Below, one piece after another: positions 13,087-25,500 of a stretch of 64,000 nucleotides of DNA. Position 1 is the stretch's first letter. Every line of letters begins with the position of its first letter. The notes beneath the pieces were generated by a model that saw nothing but the letters and a program-made list of their open reading frames with translations, was not told the origin of the DNA and searched no databases. The position numbers and the translations under genes are program-made. Source of the DNA: Nomia melanderi (taxonomy: Eukaryota > Arthropoda > Insecta > Hymenoptera > Halictidae). Location: NCBI RefSeq assembly GCF_051020985.1, contig NC_135008.1, positions 8,866,001 through 8,930,000 of the forward strand, given 5' to 3'.

Positions 13087-13397
13087 CTAACAGTAAAACT
13101 ACCATATAAGTCAAAATCATCCATTTTGGATTTCTTCTTTTAGAATCCTTCAAAGTTTAACCCCTTGTCTGACCATTTATTTTGAATCAAACGTTCCTGT
13201 TTACGCTGTTTACTGTTGTCGCAACCCTGTGGAGTATTTTAAAGAAAACTGAAGTGTTCCAGCGTTATTGAAATTTATTTATGAAAATAAGAAGATTACT
13301 TTAGTTACGATAGAGCATATTTGCAAAATATGTGCTCTCAGAATTTTTATACGATAATATATATGACAATTTGTTTGATCGGCAGTTTTAGTGTCAA
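13087..13397 (-). mobile_element. Diverged family A MITE, copy 3, opposite orientation and longer
   Basis: The left end (CTAACAGTAAAACTACCATA) matches the right terminus of the other family A copies, and its next 30 bases (AAGTCAAAATCATCC then TTTCTTC) align with copy 2. The right end, reverse-complemented, is TTGACACTAAAACTGCCGAT, the family's CTACCGAGCA side. The flanking TTAA has decayed to CTAA and TCAA, suggesting an old insertion. At 311 bp it is about 85 bp longer than the others, which matches a possible nested insert at 13157-13242. Confidence 0.6.
13157..13242. mobile_element. Possible small TTAA-bounded insert inside the family A copy
   Basis: This stretch starts TTAACCCCTTGTCTGACC, which resembles a family B terminus, and a second TTAA lies at 13239-13242. 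Removing it would bring the host element close to normal family A length. The right boundary has no matching inverted terminus, so this could be a truncated element or a coincidence. Confidence 0.25.
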
Positions 13398-16300
13398 AGT
13401 GACAGACGATTGCGCTTCTATCAGAACGTAGAGTTGAGTTGCATTTATTTATCTATTTAGTTCTTTCTGTTTCTTGTTTGGAAATAGAAAAATAACACGA
13501 CGCGTTGTTCGATATTTTTTTTTAATATAGAATTAGAAAAGCGTAATTGCTTTTGCTGATTTTCGAGCTGAAATGAAAGAAAGCTCGATCGAGCAGCTCG
13601 ACACTTTTCAATTGAATTTTTCCAAGGTCCGTTGCATTTAAACAGTTCATAAAAGATAGAGATAGATATTGCGTCATATTGGAAACATGGAACAACAAGA
13701 TAAATTCGCGGGACTTTCCGTTCGCGTCGCGTGAGCCACAGATGCCCCGTGTCAGCGCGTTTATTATAGGTACGGGGTGGGGAGTAAAGAGTTGCTGGGT
13801 ATTTTCATTGGAACCATGAAATATAGTAATCACTGATCATTAATCACATTTCATCGAAAGTATTTGTATTCCGTTTAATCAAACGGGACGATGAGATTGA
13901 TCATTGACGAATCATTTAGCGTCGATCGAAATCAATTCGAAATTTCACGAATTACGTATCACGACATCCTACGAATAGCCATCTTTTTTGTCAATCGTAG
14001 ATAACGATAATGATTCGCGGAAGACGATATTTATATATGTCTCAACGCGTTTGATAATTCTATTTATTGATATCCAGCGATAACTGTGTTTAAAATCGCA
14101 GTTACGGAGATAATGAGCGTAGAACGGGGTGGTATCTTACAGCGTTGTAACGCGTTGTTCGTCTGAGCGACGAATGAAGGAAAAGATGTAGTGAAATAAA
14201 AATATGAATCGAATGAAAAAGAAATTGAGAAATTGATCGAATGAAATTAATGGCACGTTTGACTATCTATTTTGCAATTGGCAGGTTGCGTCTAAATTGT
14301 ATCTTTTCTAATATGCCTCTACGTCGCTAGAACTGATCACGTGTTCGAGATAAATGTATTAACTAAAGTAAGATTAAATTCTTCAAAAGATTTTAGAGTT
14401 TACGTAGAATATTTAACAATTGGACTCGGCAAGTTCTCCCGAATATTTCGCACCATAATAGGAAAAAACGTTTCGAAACAATCTAATATTATTGTACCGA
14501 ATATAAAGTGGCAAGGTTCGGAGATAAAAGAAAAATTGTAGAAATCCTTAAAAGAAGAATGTCTTTCGTGCCACGAGGCTGACCGCAGCCAATTAAATTC
14601 GGAGGGTCGACCGTCCAATTGGTAGAAAAAGTCAATGGGGCCGGTGAAGGTAGCGTGGCGCGAAATCCACGGGATCCTTCGAATTCTTTTGCCAGGACTC
14701 TGGGAACGCGGGATGCTGTGATATGAAGCTGTCTTCGTGGAAAAAACGGAGAAACGAAAAGAAAGCGGAATGTGCATTGAGTTCGACACGTTTTCAAAAG
14801 AAATATCCTTTATACGAAGTTTTAACTTACATGATCATTTCCATCTCACTCGCACGTATCAATGAGTACAATCATATTTTAGGTTCCTCTTACCTGAAAC
14901 AAACAATAAAACAGATTATTAATTTATCTTTTTAGAATTACACGATGCCAGACAGAATTGGTTATTATTAGATAAACGTAAATGCAAGAAACATTCTGCT
15001 GGTTTCAACAAAATTGAAGATCAACAAATGTTAATTTCAATTTAGTTCGGTCATGACTGTTATTATCAGAGTGCAAAGTACGAAACAAAGAGCGTAATTG
15101 GATGAAAACAGAAGCCTAACGATCTCGATCGCACAACAAACGGATTTCGCAACGGCTACGCCCGATCGAGCGGGCAGCACGTCTACCGCAACTTTTATGC
15201 TAATTACGGGCCCGGAAAAGAAAAACGCGATACGTTACCGGCGCGGAATCGATTGCGTTGGACTTCGAGACTGATTTAAGTATCCTTGAACAATGTTCGC
15301 AACAGTTACATTGCTTTCACGGGACACCTGGTGCCCGATCGGCTCGATTATGCGTGCCAGCACCGCGATTTTTGCAATTACCGAACGACTATTTATTAAC
15401 GTCAACCAATTGCGAACTTTGCTAATCGATAATACGTGAGTATGCGAGACGATCGCGTCACGCTACGCTGCCACTCCGCCATTTTCACCGGTGGACACTG
15501 TTAATTAGAAATACCAGGTCCGCGAGGGAAAATAGGTCGATCGAGAATGGGTTGGAGGTAAACATCGTAAGTCGAGTTTCCCGTCGAGGGAAATGTTTGA
15601 CAGAAAATTATCGATATTTACGGGGAAATACAAATTTTCTACAGTCGTGGAAGTTGTATTGTAACTTGTCTGTTAAACAGGAAATATAAATTTATATCAA
15701 TACCCTGTTTATACAATTTTCAAAGTTTCAAAGAAAATGCTAATTAAATTCAACCATTAAAATTCAATTGATAATAGTACCCAAATATTTAATAATACTT
15801 AAAAGATATCTAGTATTGAACCATTTGATATATAAATATCACTTAGTTCTTTCGATTCCGAATTGAATATTAACTATCTATTATGAATTGTAATGTTTCT
15901 AAGTAAACCCAGACATAGAATAACTGTAGAATTTTCCACTTTTCCTAATGAAGTATGAATAATGAAATATCTCTGTTGTGCGCAATTGGGAAAGAAATCA
16001 TAGGGAAAGGATTTCAGATTTTTTTAAAACTTGTAAATTCAGAAGGAATTAAAATTAAGAAGCACATAGACATCCCCGAATCTCTGAATCATAGCAAGTT
16101 CCGGCGACCAACGTTCTTTCGCAGACATCCGCCATCATGTCCGATTGTTGAAACATGTTTTCGAGTTGTCGAGTTGATGAATCGCATATTGCGGGACGAA
16201 CCGGTCCCATTAGCGCCGATATTCACGGCGGCGCACGATATTCACACGTCCGAACGGTGCAACGCTCGAGCGGACCGTCATGATATCCGCTCATTCACCG

Positions 16301-16654
16301 GAAATCGGCCGAAGAAAGCTGGCGAACGCGGCGACGTCAAAAACAACCCGCGAATTTTGCGGCAGAACCTGTTCACGGCTGCCCGAGGACTTGCTGCAGC
16401 TCCGAGGAGTATCGCAAGAGAGGATGTTGTTACGTAAGTTCGGGTAGCTCGTGCCTTGTAAAACAGTTTTTACGCGGCGAAAGAAGGTCCGAGTCTGATC
16501 GGCTCTCTTAACGGAACGCGATCAAACTGTTGCTTCCTTAAAAACCTTAGCGTGACTCGTTTTCTTGCACTTCTGATTTAGTACTTGTCACGTATGGAAT
16601 ATACAATTGCAATATAGAGCTAAAAAAATATAAATCTCAAATGTTCTAATTTGT
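13398..16654. other. Gene-free stretch
   Basis: Mixed composition. The plus-strand frame at 15955-16437 (160 codons) ends near a strong GTAAGT donor at 16433, but its first half is AT-rich and its second half GC-rich, with no recognisable domain, so I do not call it. Nothing else stands out. Confidence 0.45.
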
Positions 16655-16790
16655 AAAGTTTTAAATTTTCGATTTATCAAACTTTCGAACTTTTAAATTT
16701 CACAATTTTTCAATTGTCACTTTTAAACTTTCGAAGTTTCGAAGTTTCGAAGTTTCATACTTCCAAATTTTCAAATACAATTTGTTATCA
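16655..16790 (+). repeat. Degenerate short tandem repeat of TTTCGAAGT/TTTTAAATT words
   Basis: The stretch is built from variants of an 8-10 base word, including three consecutive near-identical TTTCGAAG copies at about 16733-16757. TTCGAA is itself a palindrome. Flanks are AT-rich and gene-free. Confidence 0.6.
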
Positions 16791-19700
16791 ACTATTTTCA
16801 GTCCGTGCGTATTAATGCTTGTTTCCGTGCGAATCGAATCGATCGGTAAAAATCACGGAACCTTTTTGCTCGTAGACATAAAATCCGTATTTCAAAACTC
16901 ATGGAAACGTCTTTCGCGCATTACCTTTTTTATCGCTCCGATGACGGGCGGCGTTCGCAACGGGCTCGTCGCAAATAACAGAACAGCAAAATGTTCCGTT
17001 GTCTTTCGTTTCTTACAACGCTTCTTAAATCGTATCATCATGGCGGATGGTTATCTGGCAGCGGTTGGTAACCGGCACACTTTTATTTGCACAGTTTTCA
17101 TGACGCGATTCTTCATTCCGCGACGATTGTAAATCCAAGGTCGAGATTGCGCCTGCCCTGGATGATTATAACGCACGTACCGCGGTTGATGTTCCGCGGA
17201 GACAATTAAAAATCACGGGGACCAGTCCCGAGGAACGTAGCGTGGCTCGTTAACGCGGTGAACGTTGTTTTTCAGGCTGTCGGTATTTTGACATAGGAGG
17301 ATCAACGATCTTCCAACAGAATATTCTCTCTGTCCAAATTGCTTAATTAGTAAAGTAGATCCAATTAAGTATTTAACATAAACGTTTTACTCCAGACCAA
17401 TAAAGAAGCAAATTTCATACGATCGTTCTAAAATATTACAGAAAGAATCGGAAAGATAATTTACTAAGGAATTTAATCATACGAAATATTCTACTTCTTC
17501 TTCGAGGAATAAATGAACTACGAATCAACACTATTTTCTGGGAAAAATGTTCTTGGTAGAACCAAGAGAAAAACGTTTAACAGATCTTGGTGGTTTTTTC
17601 TTTCGTCCTGGAGCGTGTCGACCACGTTCAGGTACGAGGCGATCGCGTGACACGTGGAACGACGCGTTTGTCTCATTCAGAGAGTTGGCGCGATCGCAGC
17701 CCAAAGGGTTTCAAACATCTGTATCCTGTAGGAGACTGAATGATCTAAGAACCGCACCGAAGACTTTCACTTCAATTCTGGTGGAAGTGGAACGGACGCA
17801 CGCGGCGAGCGGTTTCGCAGATGCGGAACATTAGCCGTCGATTTCCCATATTTTCTGCTGTATGTTGAGAACGCGTCACACTTATGCCTCCTGCGCCACG
17901 GTGACAACTCTCTCACAAGCGTTCTAACCTACATTATTAATAATAAGACAGTACAAGTATTTTGATACGTTTCCGATCTGGATAACCGACCTGCACATCA
18001 AACTCGACATATCCCTTTTATTTCGAACTTTCTATAATTATAAACAAATCGAACAAATCGTTGGGACTTGTCCCAGTAACTGGAATTGGGACGAGCGATT
18101 AGACAATATTATTTATTCTTGAAGTACTATCAAATGAGAAATATATCATTTTTACTCCTACATCAGAAAATGCATATTTTCCCAGAAGTAAATGCAAGGA
18201 TTTTTATTTGCGAAACCTATAAAACCGTCAATTTCAATGACTTCTTTTAATAACAGATTCATTAAACGTCTGAAAGTAATATTCATTCGGTTAGTAGCCA
18301 ATCAACGATCAGTGCAAAAAAAATGTCTGCAGCTCGCTTAAACAATTCCGAAGAGACTATTAATTTTAATTTCGATGCACGTAACTTCCCGCGTAAGTTC
18401 TTCCAGATTTAATCGCATCGATGTATTCTATTGGATCTCGTTGCCTTAATTAGAAAATATAGTGAAACAGGTGTACACTTGGGACGAATAGGAAATATAG
18501 TAAAATATATATTGGTAAAATTTGGGTTGAAGAGGATCCGAATATGGGTGATTTCTCGATCGAAGTATCATGGACACTATTCATGGTCGAACGGGCCAGG
18601 TTTGGCAGATATAACACGAAACGTACGAGCGCCTCCCCTCTAAGAGCGCACTGTCGTTGGTTAACCGGTCGGCTTACATGTGTACAGGTTATATTCGAAG
18701 CGTGGGCGAGCCAGAACGAGTGGCAGCACGCAAAAAGAAAGGAAGAACCGCGGCACAGCGAAAAGATATCAATCGCGGTGCACTGAAACCCCGAGCAGCC
18801 TTGGCAGAACAGAAACGTCGTACGCAATTAAGTTTTCATTAAATAAAACTTCTTGATCCGCATCATCTATGGCGTACAATTATTTATCTGGATTGTGAAA
18901 TGATTTCTACGTTCCACTTCTAACCCTCTAAACTCGTAAGACGACTTGCCATTCGATTTAATGCAGCAGGATCGTGGAAATAGATATATTCAATAGCAAT
19001 TTTCGTGCGATTAACTCGTGAAACGTTTAAATAAAATTATTCTGTTTCTAAATTTATGTACGATTTTTATATATTTCTATTTCCGTGGGAAATGATGGAT
19101 ATTTATAGTGACATAATTTGTCAAATGCAAAGGATTAACATTAGTGAAGAACATAGTTTAAGGATTTCTGTTTCCCTTTTTAGGTGCTCAACTGATGAAA
19201 TAAAAGTTTTTCATTTTCCAACTCGTATTCTTCTAAAATACTGTATTATCATTTTATTTCATAATTGTTCAGCTGATCAATTAAGAAGTTCTAAAGCTAG
19301 CTGTTAGAAAAGAATGCGAAGATAAAACCTGCAACTTCATCAATGAGAGTATTAATCAACGATCAATTTAGATATCAGAAATTCATATTTCCGTATTTTA
19401 AAATTAACACGTAATCATTGTTCAGTCGTTTGCGTCCGCCATGAATACGCAACGTCCAACAACACGTTATCAATCTATTTAATCACTTTTCAGCGTTCAA
19501 AAGAAAAGGATACTTATTCTACGAAAGGTTTCCCAACTTCGACCAAAATAACGCTAACTCACGTCGCGAACGAACGTCAGGTTGAAAGAGATTCATAGAC
19601 CGAAGAAACAAGCGATTATTTATTCGCGACCGAGCGACTGTTATCTCGGGGACCGTAAAAACGAAGAAAAAACAACGACGAACGGAAGAATTATACGACC

Positions 19701-20594
19701 GACGAAGAAAGGGGAGGAGAAAGAAAAGAGCGTGTAAGTACTTAGCGGAGACAAACACGCGTTTTGTTTTCTCGGAATCCCGATTGTGCGGCTGGCAACC
19801 GATCGTTTCTCGATCCCGACACGTCTGCCTGCGTGTACGCTCGGATCGTAGTAGCGTGTGTATTTCAGATGCCCGCGGGAATACCAAGTATCCGGTATTG
19901 AGTATTCCTGAAATGGTGGCTGTACGTCCAAACGTGTGTCGCCTTCGCTGTCGATCCCGGGAGGGACGGAGAGAAGAAAAAAAGTCGGCGGACGAGCACG
20001 GGTTCCGATGAGGTCGGGACAGCGCGCGATTCGCATTGGCGAGGCATGAAGAAGAGATAAATTTCTGGAAACGGACGACTCGGTATCCGCGTAAACAACG
20101 GGTGCATTCGAAACAACACAGTTCGCGGGTAATAGAATATTTTATCGCGCACGTCGGGGACTTTCTTTTTCCATTCGAGTGTTTCACTGTGGAATACTAC
20201 TACGCTTTGCGAGAAACAATTAGCCTATCCGCTGTTCAAATGTTACTTTATTGATAAAAATGATTGTCTTTCAAGTTCTACAAGGATGCCAGTTTATGCC
20301 GAACCACTCCTCGCGCGCGTTTTCTTTTTCTATTTCGAGTTCCACCCCTTTCTAAGCTGTTTTCGTGTTGCTACCGGAGTTAACATCTTGCTGACCGGTC
20401 ATGAGTATAGTCGTGTTTATCGGTACGAGTTATTCATGAGCTTTTTTGTATTTGTACTTACATTGATTTATACCTGAAAGTATTATAGAAGTTTATAAGA
20501 GTGTTTTCGATTGTATTCGTTAGTTTAGACCACTTAAATTATTTTAGCGTCTTATATGTGTATTAAGTATGTATATTGAAGTTGAAAGATGTTT
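16791..20594. other. Gene-free stretch
   Basis: CpG-rich patches at 16800-17250, 17540-17830, 18540-18830 and 19640-20040 alternate with AT-rich DNA. The minus-strand frame at 19519-20187 (222 codons) overlaps other open frames on both strands in the same island and shows no domain, so it is treated as a shadow of base composition. Confidence 0.45.
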
Positions 20595-20810
20595 TCTGTG
20601 AACAAATTCAGCGGTCAGCAAGGTGTTACGTGTTAAAGTTATAAAAATTATAACAACGTTTGCTCTAAAGTGTAATCATTGATAACAGACGGATAATGCA
20701 TAGTTAATAGTTATTTGAATTCAAACAAATTTAATGATATTTATATTTGATAAATTTTACTTGAAATCTTCACGACAAATCTGACACGGTATTATAGGGC
20801 AAGGGATTAA
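20595..20810 (-). mobile_element. Diverged family B MITE
   Basis: The right end reads CACGACAAATCTGACACGG, then GGGCAAGGGATTAA, the reverse complement of a slightly changed family B terminus. The preceding 150 bases align loosely with the copy at 22077 (for example ATTGATAACAGACGG against ATTGACAACAGAAAA). The left boundary is approximate because its terminus is not recognisable. Confidence 0.5.
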
Positions 20811-21799
20811 TGAAACTTTTATGAGATAATGACAGTTTTAGACTGTCTTACGACAGTGATACTTTCTACCTAAGAGCGACATCATTAACGATGATTTCCT
20901 TATATGCAAATATTTTTGCACTGAAGATCCAGTTTCACTATCGTTTTCACTAGAACGAATGTTTTTCTTGCGACCGGATCTCTGGCAAATGTTATCGCGC
21001 ATAGGAAAAGGAATATGAACAAGCTTCCGTTGTTTATTCGCAGCTATTTTGATTACTGACGCAATCCTGATTTCATAAATTATTCGTCGTAAATTCTGTT
21101 TGTAGTGAATAATTAGTCATTTAGAGGCTCAAGAATTATCGGAGGAAATATATTTTCACGAAAAAATAATTTCGTATCAGTATCATTCATTATATATTCT
21201 GATCGCTTATAAATATGTATGGACTGCGGTGTAACATTCAAAGACTTTATTCTGTTTGATTGTTAATTAATTCCGTTGCTGAACAATACTGTTTTGAAAC
21301 ACTTGAGTCATTGGAAAAATCATTGAGAAAACGTGAAAATAAATTATTTCTTTTATTTGTATCCAACTTTCAAATTGGAATTCGGTCAATGGATCAATCA
21401 AAATATACTCAGCTGTGCATATTACGAATATTTAATAGTCTTATCGTGCATAGATCTTTACTGTTGCTACATGCTTGGCGGCGTCAACAGATAAACTTTA
21501 AACTTGGAATTGCAGCTGAATCATAACAGTGGTCGATACAGACGCGTGTTATGAACGTATGTTAACAATTTCGCGGAAACTCGTTGACTTACTTCATTAC
21601 TTAGCCATTGCTATATTTAACAAACCGTTACTGACGGAAGTATCTTTTAATCAGTGTAACTCATCAGCTTCGCTTAAGAGAACGCGAGAAACTAAACAGA
21701 ATAAAATTCACCTGACTTTTCACTTTCTGCGATTAAAATTTTAATAAGCACTATTTATTTGAATAACAAACGAACGACTCGCGGGTTTCGTTTTCGTCT
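20811..21799. other. AT-rich gene-free stretch
   Basis: The sequence lies between a family B element and the 180-bp tandem repeat. Short plus-strand frames at 21260-21744 are not supported by composition or similarity. Confidence 0.5.
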
Positions 21800-22543
21800 G
21801 TGAAGGGAGCAACTAAACGCGCTCAAAAACACTGTACTTGAATTTTATAATATTTAGTAACCAGTAACTAGTCAGCGAGATCTTGTGAATATTTATAACC
21901 TGTTTTAAATATTCGCACGTTTAAAATATTACGATCACTCCGAGCAGAATACAGAAGCAGAATACGTTGGATTAAAGGTAACAGTAAACCACGCTATAAG
22001 AACACTGAAATTTAATTTTCAAATATTTAACATCCAGTAATCGGTATGTGAGATATCGTGAGAATATTCAATTACTTTAAACCTTTTATCATTAATAATT
22101 TATTAGGAAAGGACAAAATTTTTATGCTTATTTTACGTCTACGTTTACTTCAAAAGTTAACGATTGACAACAGAAAAGTAATATATAATTTGTATTTAAA
22201 CAAATAAATAACACAATTCCTCAAATTTAATTTAAAATTTTCGTCACGAGTCTGACACGACATTGTAGATCGAGAGATTAAATATTCACGAACGCGTTTA
22301 GAATATTACGATTACCCCGAGCGAAATACAAGAGCATAACACGTTGCATCGAAGGTAACAATGGAACACGCTGAAGAACACTGAATTCCATTTTTCAAAT
22401 ATTTAACAAACGGTAACTACTATGTGAGATCTTCTGAATTTACATTCCGTTTTATACATTCACAGACGCATTTACATTATTACGATTACCCCGAGCGGAA
22501 TACAGAAGCAGGAGTCGTTGCATCGAAGGCTATAAAAAAGCGG
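21800..22543 (+). repeat. Degenerate tandem repeat, unit about 180 bp, slightly over three units
   Basis: The block ACGATYACYCCGAGC...AATACA...AGCA recurs at 21931, 22308 and 22492. The block AACACTG...ATATTTA...GTAACTA...GAGATC recurs at about 21826, 22001 and 22377. After removing the family B insertion at 22077-22281, successive anchors lie about 176 and 184 bases apart. Units are clearly diverged. The last unit ends near CTATAAAAAAGCGG. No ORF or known satellite was recognised. Confidence 0.65.
22077..22281 (-). mobile_element. Family B MITE inserted into a tandem repeat
   Basis: The right part (CACGAGTCTGACACGACATT then a decayed terminus and TTAA at 22278-22281) matches the reverse complement of the left end of the copy at 31061. 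The interior (ATTAATAATTTATTA, GGACAAAAT, GTTTACTT) also aligns in reverse. The left TTAA is at 22077-22080. Both terminal CCCC motifs are eroded, so the copy is old. It interrupts the second unit of the 180-bp tandem repeat. Confidence 0.7.
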
Positions 22544-24290
22544 AATTGCTTAAGCACGTTGAGGCAAGCGTCTCAACCTGAATGGATCGGCCAGTGAGAA
22601 AATTCCGAAGGACGTGCTGGACATACTCGGGATAATATCTCGTGGAACATCATCGCGGAAACGAACACTTTTATCTCCCGGCGAAGAAGAATCGCACGAA
22701 GCGGGCCGTGTGTAATCTGTGCCACGCCGTTTTTATCATCAATGGAACACAATCGAGAATGAGAGAGTCACGGGGAAACGGTTCGCCACTGCACGGCCAC
22801 GAAATAATCCGTTGCTGACTCGCGATGGGTTGATTTGTAGCTTCCACGGGAGACTTTCTGCGTTTATGCTCCGGCACGGTAATGATCGTTACCGTTAGCG
22901 GCCGCGTATCAGGTGTTCAAACGACGAGATTCACAGAAGCACCGTTCGATTTCGTGTTTGTCAATAGACCGCATTATTCGCGCAGGATCCCCGAGACCCA
23001 GACAGGAGTACTATAGCCATTCCCGTGTAAAGGAAATTGATTCGAAATTACCCTAAGCTGAATAAAATAAAATTAATTTGAGCTATGAAACTGAAACGAA
23101 GTGAAACCGATCCGAAATAACAGAAGAACTAAAAAGAGCTTGACTAAAATAGACTGTTACGATGAAACTAGGAGAATAAAGCTATGGTAATAAAATGGAA
23201 GACATCGAAAGTCTATCTATAAAATAATGCTAATCACAGGTATCGATCAATGAAGTTTCGCGCGAATTTCAATTCATTCGAGTTTTCATTTCTATAGATC
23301 ATTTAACGAGAAGTGAAATGAACCAAAAATTTAATCGTTCTAATAAAGGAATGAAATCTTTGTTTGCGTAACACGATCTAGCTGGGTTCGACAAGTTTAT
23401 TATGAATACAAGAAATCGATACCTCGGTTATCAACGTTTGTTTACTTGGCAATAACTATCAGAGAATGCAAAACCGTGCAACGCTGTGTGAGAAAATTGT
23501 ATTCACGACCCGCACGCCGGCGAGCGACATCTCACGCGAGCGATATGGATCCCACTTATGGAATTCTGAACGGCAATTAAGAGATTTCCTTAATTAACGG
23601 CCAACACCGGGCCGCGGTCAGTTACTCGCGGGTAAGGACGACTATTGAATTAGTACCGCTGCTTGGTTATGCTCCGTAAAGTGCAACGTTAAGAAAATAG
23701 GAGATAACGGGGGCCAACGAGCAAGGAAATAATTAGCTGAAATCCATGCGATTGCTCGGTTAAATTGCCGTCACTTATGTATCGGGGGATTGCTCCTAAT
23801 AACAGGTTTCAGCTAAGAGTTCGCAGGATTTTTATATCCTTATTACTGTTTTAATAAGAGCCACTTCCAACGGAATGACACGCGATATCCTTCGGATAAG
23901 CTGCACGGAACACGGTGAACGTCAAACCCTCGGGAAATATTATATCAATCTACGGTAGCATGACATTTCCGTAAATAATCATGCCGGTTCAAAGGGTTCC
24001 CGTCTCTTCTTGGCATTTATACCTATAATCGTAACTTTCGGTGTAATTTACACATACGCGAAACTCTGAGCGATTTATATGATTAATGTATAAACGATTT
24101 AGATACAACGTACGATGGAAACATTGGGAATGTAAAGATCGTTACGATTTAAACAAAAAATTAGGATGTAGAATTAACGAAATCTGATTCGAGCAAGGTT
24201 TTTTGTGCATTTATGAAAATGCTAAAGGATTAGCTAAAGGGGAAGCGTACTGAGACTAATTAAATTTGCCAGTTATTTTATTGACACTAG
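22544..24290. other. Gene-free stretch with possible regulatory texture
   Basis: 22560-23000 and 23500-23980 have balanced composition and CpG, with words such as CTTAATTAACGGCC followed by GGGCCGCGG near 23590, similar to the TAATTA-plus-GC pattern elsewhere. No exons were recognised. Confidence 0.4.
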
Positions 24291-24504
24291 GCTCGTATAA
24301 CGCGTCAATTTGACGTATATTGAATTTTATAAAAATTATTTAGGAAATGTGCAGGCCAAATTTTAATTGATGCAATTGCACGAATGTGCAGCCTAATGCT
24401 CTATTTTTAACCCTCTGATTTCCAAGATTGAAATCAACGAACATAAATCTTTTCAAGGACAACAGAATAAACTGTACAATGTACGTTCGTAAAGCTAGTA
24501 TTAA
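24291..24504 (+). mobile_element. TTAA-type MITE, family C
   Basis: The left end is TTGACACTAGGCTCGTATAA and the right end, reverse-complemented, is TTAATACTAGCTTTACGAAC. Length is 214 bp. The right third (AACGAACATAAATC then AGAATAAACTGTACAATG) aligns closely with the copy at 42738, and the left third with the reverse complement of the copy at 26889 (TTTGACGTATATTGAATTTT). The interior is non-coding. Confidence 0.7.
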
Positions 24505-24641
24505 TATTTTAAACTTCAGAAAGATTTAGAAATTAAGAAATTACTTAATTAAGTATTCTGTTGATAATACAATATGTATCCTATTAGAAAAATGGCAAAT
24601 GATTTCTGAAACTCTCAAATTAACGCAATCGACGTGTCCCC

Positions 24642-24674
24642 GCCATTTTTCCGGTCTCCGTTTGTCAAGATGGC
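24642..24674. promoter_or_regulatory. Opposed pair of Pho/YY1-like GCCAT sites
   Basis: GCCATTTT (24642-24649) and AAGATGGC (24667-24674, the reverse complement of GCCATCTT) face each other 17 bases apart at the edge of a CpG-rich patch. YY1 and its fly homologue Pho bind GCCAT cores, and AAGATGGCGGC is common at insect and vertebrate housekeeping promoters. The ATG within the second site opens a short frame to a stop near 24825 that resembles no known protein. A promoter or Polycomb element is possible but unproven. Confidence 0.3.
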
Positions 24675-25445
24675 GGCGATCGTCGGCTTCGTTCGCTTCC
24701 GAATAACACACTATATGCTTCCATACTTCAATCGGCAGTGTCGAAACGAACAAAGGCAACGTCGAAATTACATAGAAATCGTCGTGCACGGCTCCTCGCG
24801 TTTCTTATGCAACTGCGAGGAGTGAAAATGCATCGACGTAAAGCGAGACAAGCGCAGGCGCATCGGTGCGTTCCGATTCGCTTGAGGAAAATCCATCGCG
24901 CAATGGTCCAGATCAAAAAACCGAACCGACGAAAAAAGCGAAAAATTGTAGATAAAAGAATGCAAGTTTTATGCACTATACGCGTTACTTACATGAATAA
25001 TAATCTCTGGTATCATATTCATCCGCAAGGAAATATAGACACATCCTACATCGGTAATTAACGAATTTTCTAAATACAAACTAGCAATTCTATCGATTTG
25101 ATTCTGATGACGTTCAATTTAGAATATACAAATTCATGGAAAATAGAATTCTTATCAAAATCATGATTTAAACATTTGTTCTTCTTAATACGGCAATCAC
25201 CACTGTGAGCTGTATACCGGGTGATACAAAATTTTCTACAGGTCATACTAGTCCCTCTGTCCACCTTGTACACGTCTGTTCATTTTTCAAAGGATAATTA
25301 AATCGATCATAATTGGTTGCGCGTTCGAAACCTGCAACACATAAAGATGCTCCGACTCGATTCCGTTCTATCTTCGCGAATTAACGCGTGCAACGTGTGT
25401 ATTTAATGGACTTTCGTAGCGAGACGGGATTTGAGTTTTATCTGG

Positions 25446-25500
25446 GAAGAAGAAGAAGGAGAAGAAGAGAAGGAAGAAAAAAAAAGAAAAACAAAGTGAG
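25446..25500 (+). repeat. GAA-rich purine tract
   Basis: The sequence is a run of GAAGAAGAAGGAGAAGAAGA-type words followed by A-rich sequence. It is simple sequence without gene content. It explains the Phe/Leu-rich minus-strand reading frames around it. Confidence 0.7.

Noticed and set aside
15325..15333. CACCTGGTG dyad, also at 36473-36481
   Set aside because: Nine-base words with an E-box are expected by chance in 64 kb; the shared word alone is not evidence of function.
15955..16437. Plus-strand ORF of 160 codons ending at a GTAAGT donor
   Set aside because: Base composition changes halfway, the protein has no recognisable domain, and no partner exon was found. The donor may be chance.
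19519..20187. Minus-strand ORF of 222 codons
   Set aside because: Several other frames are open in the same CpG-rich island on both strands, and no motif, signal peptide or family is recognisable.
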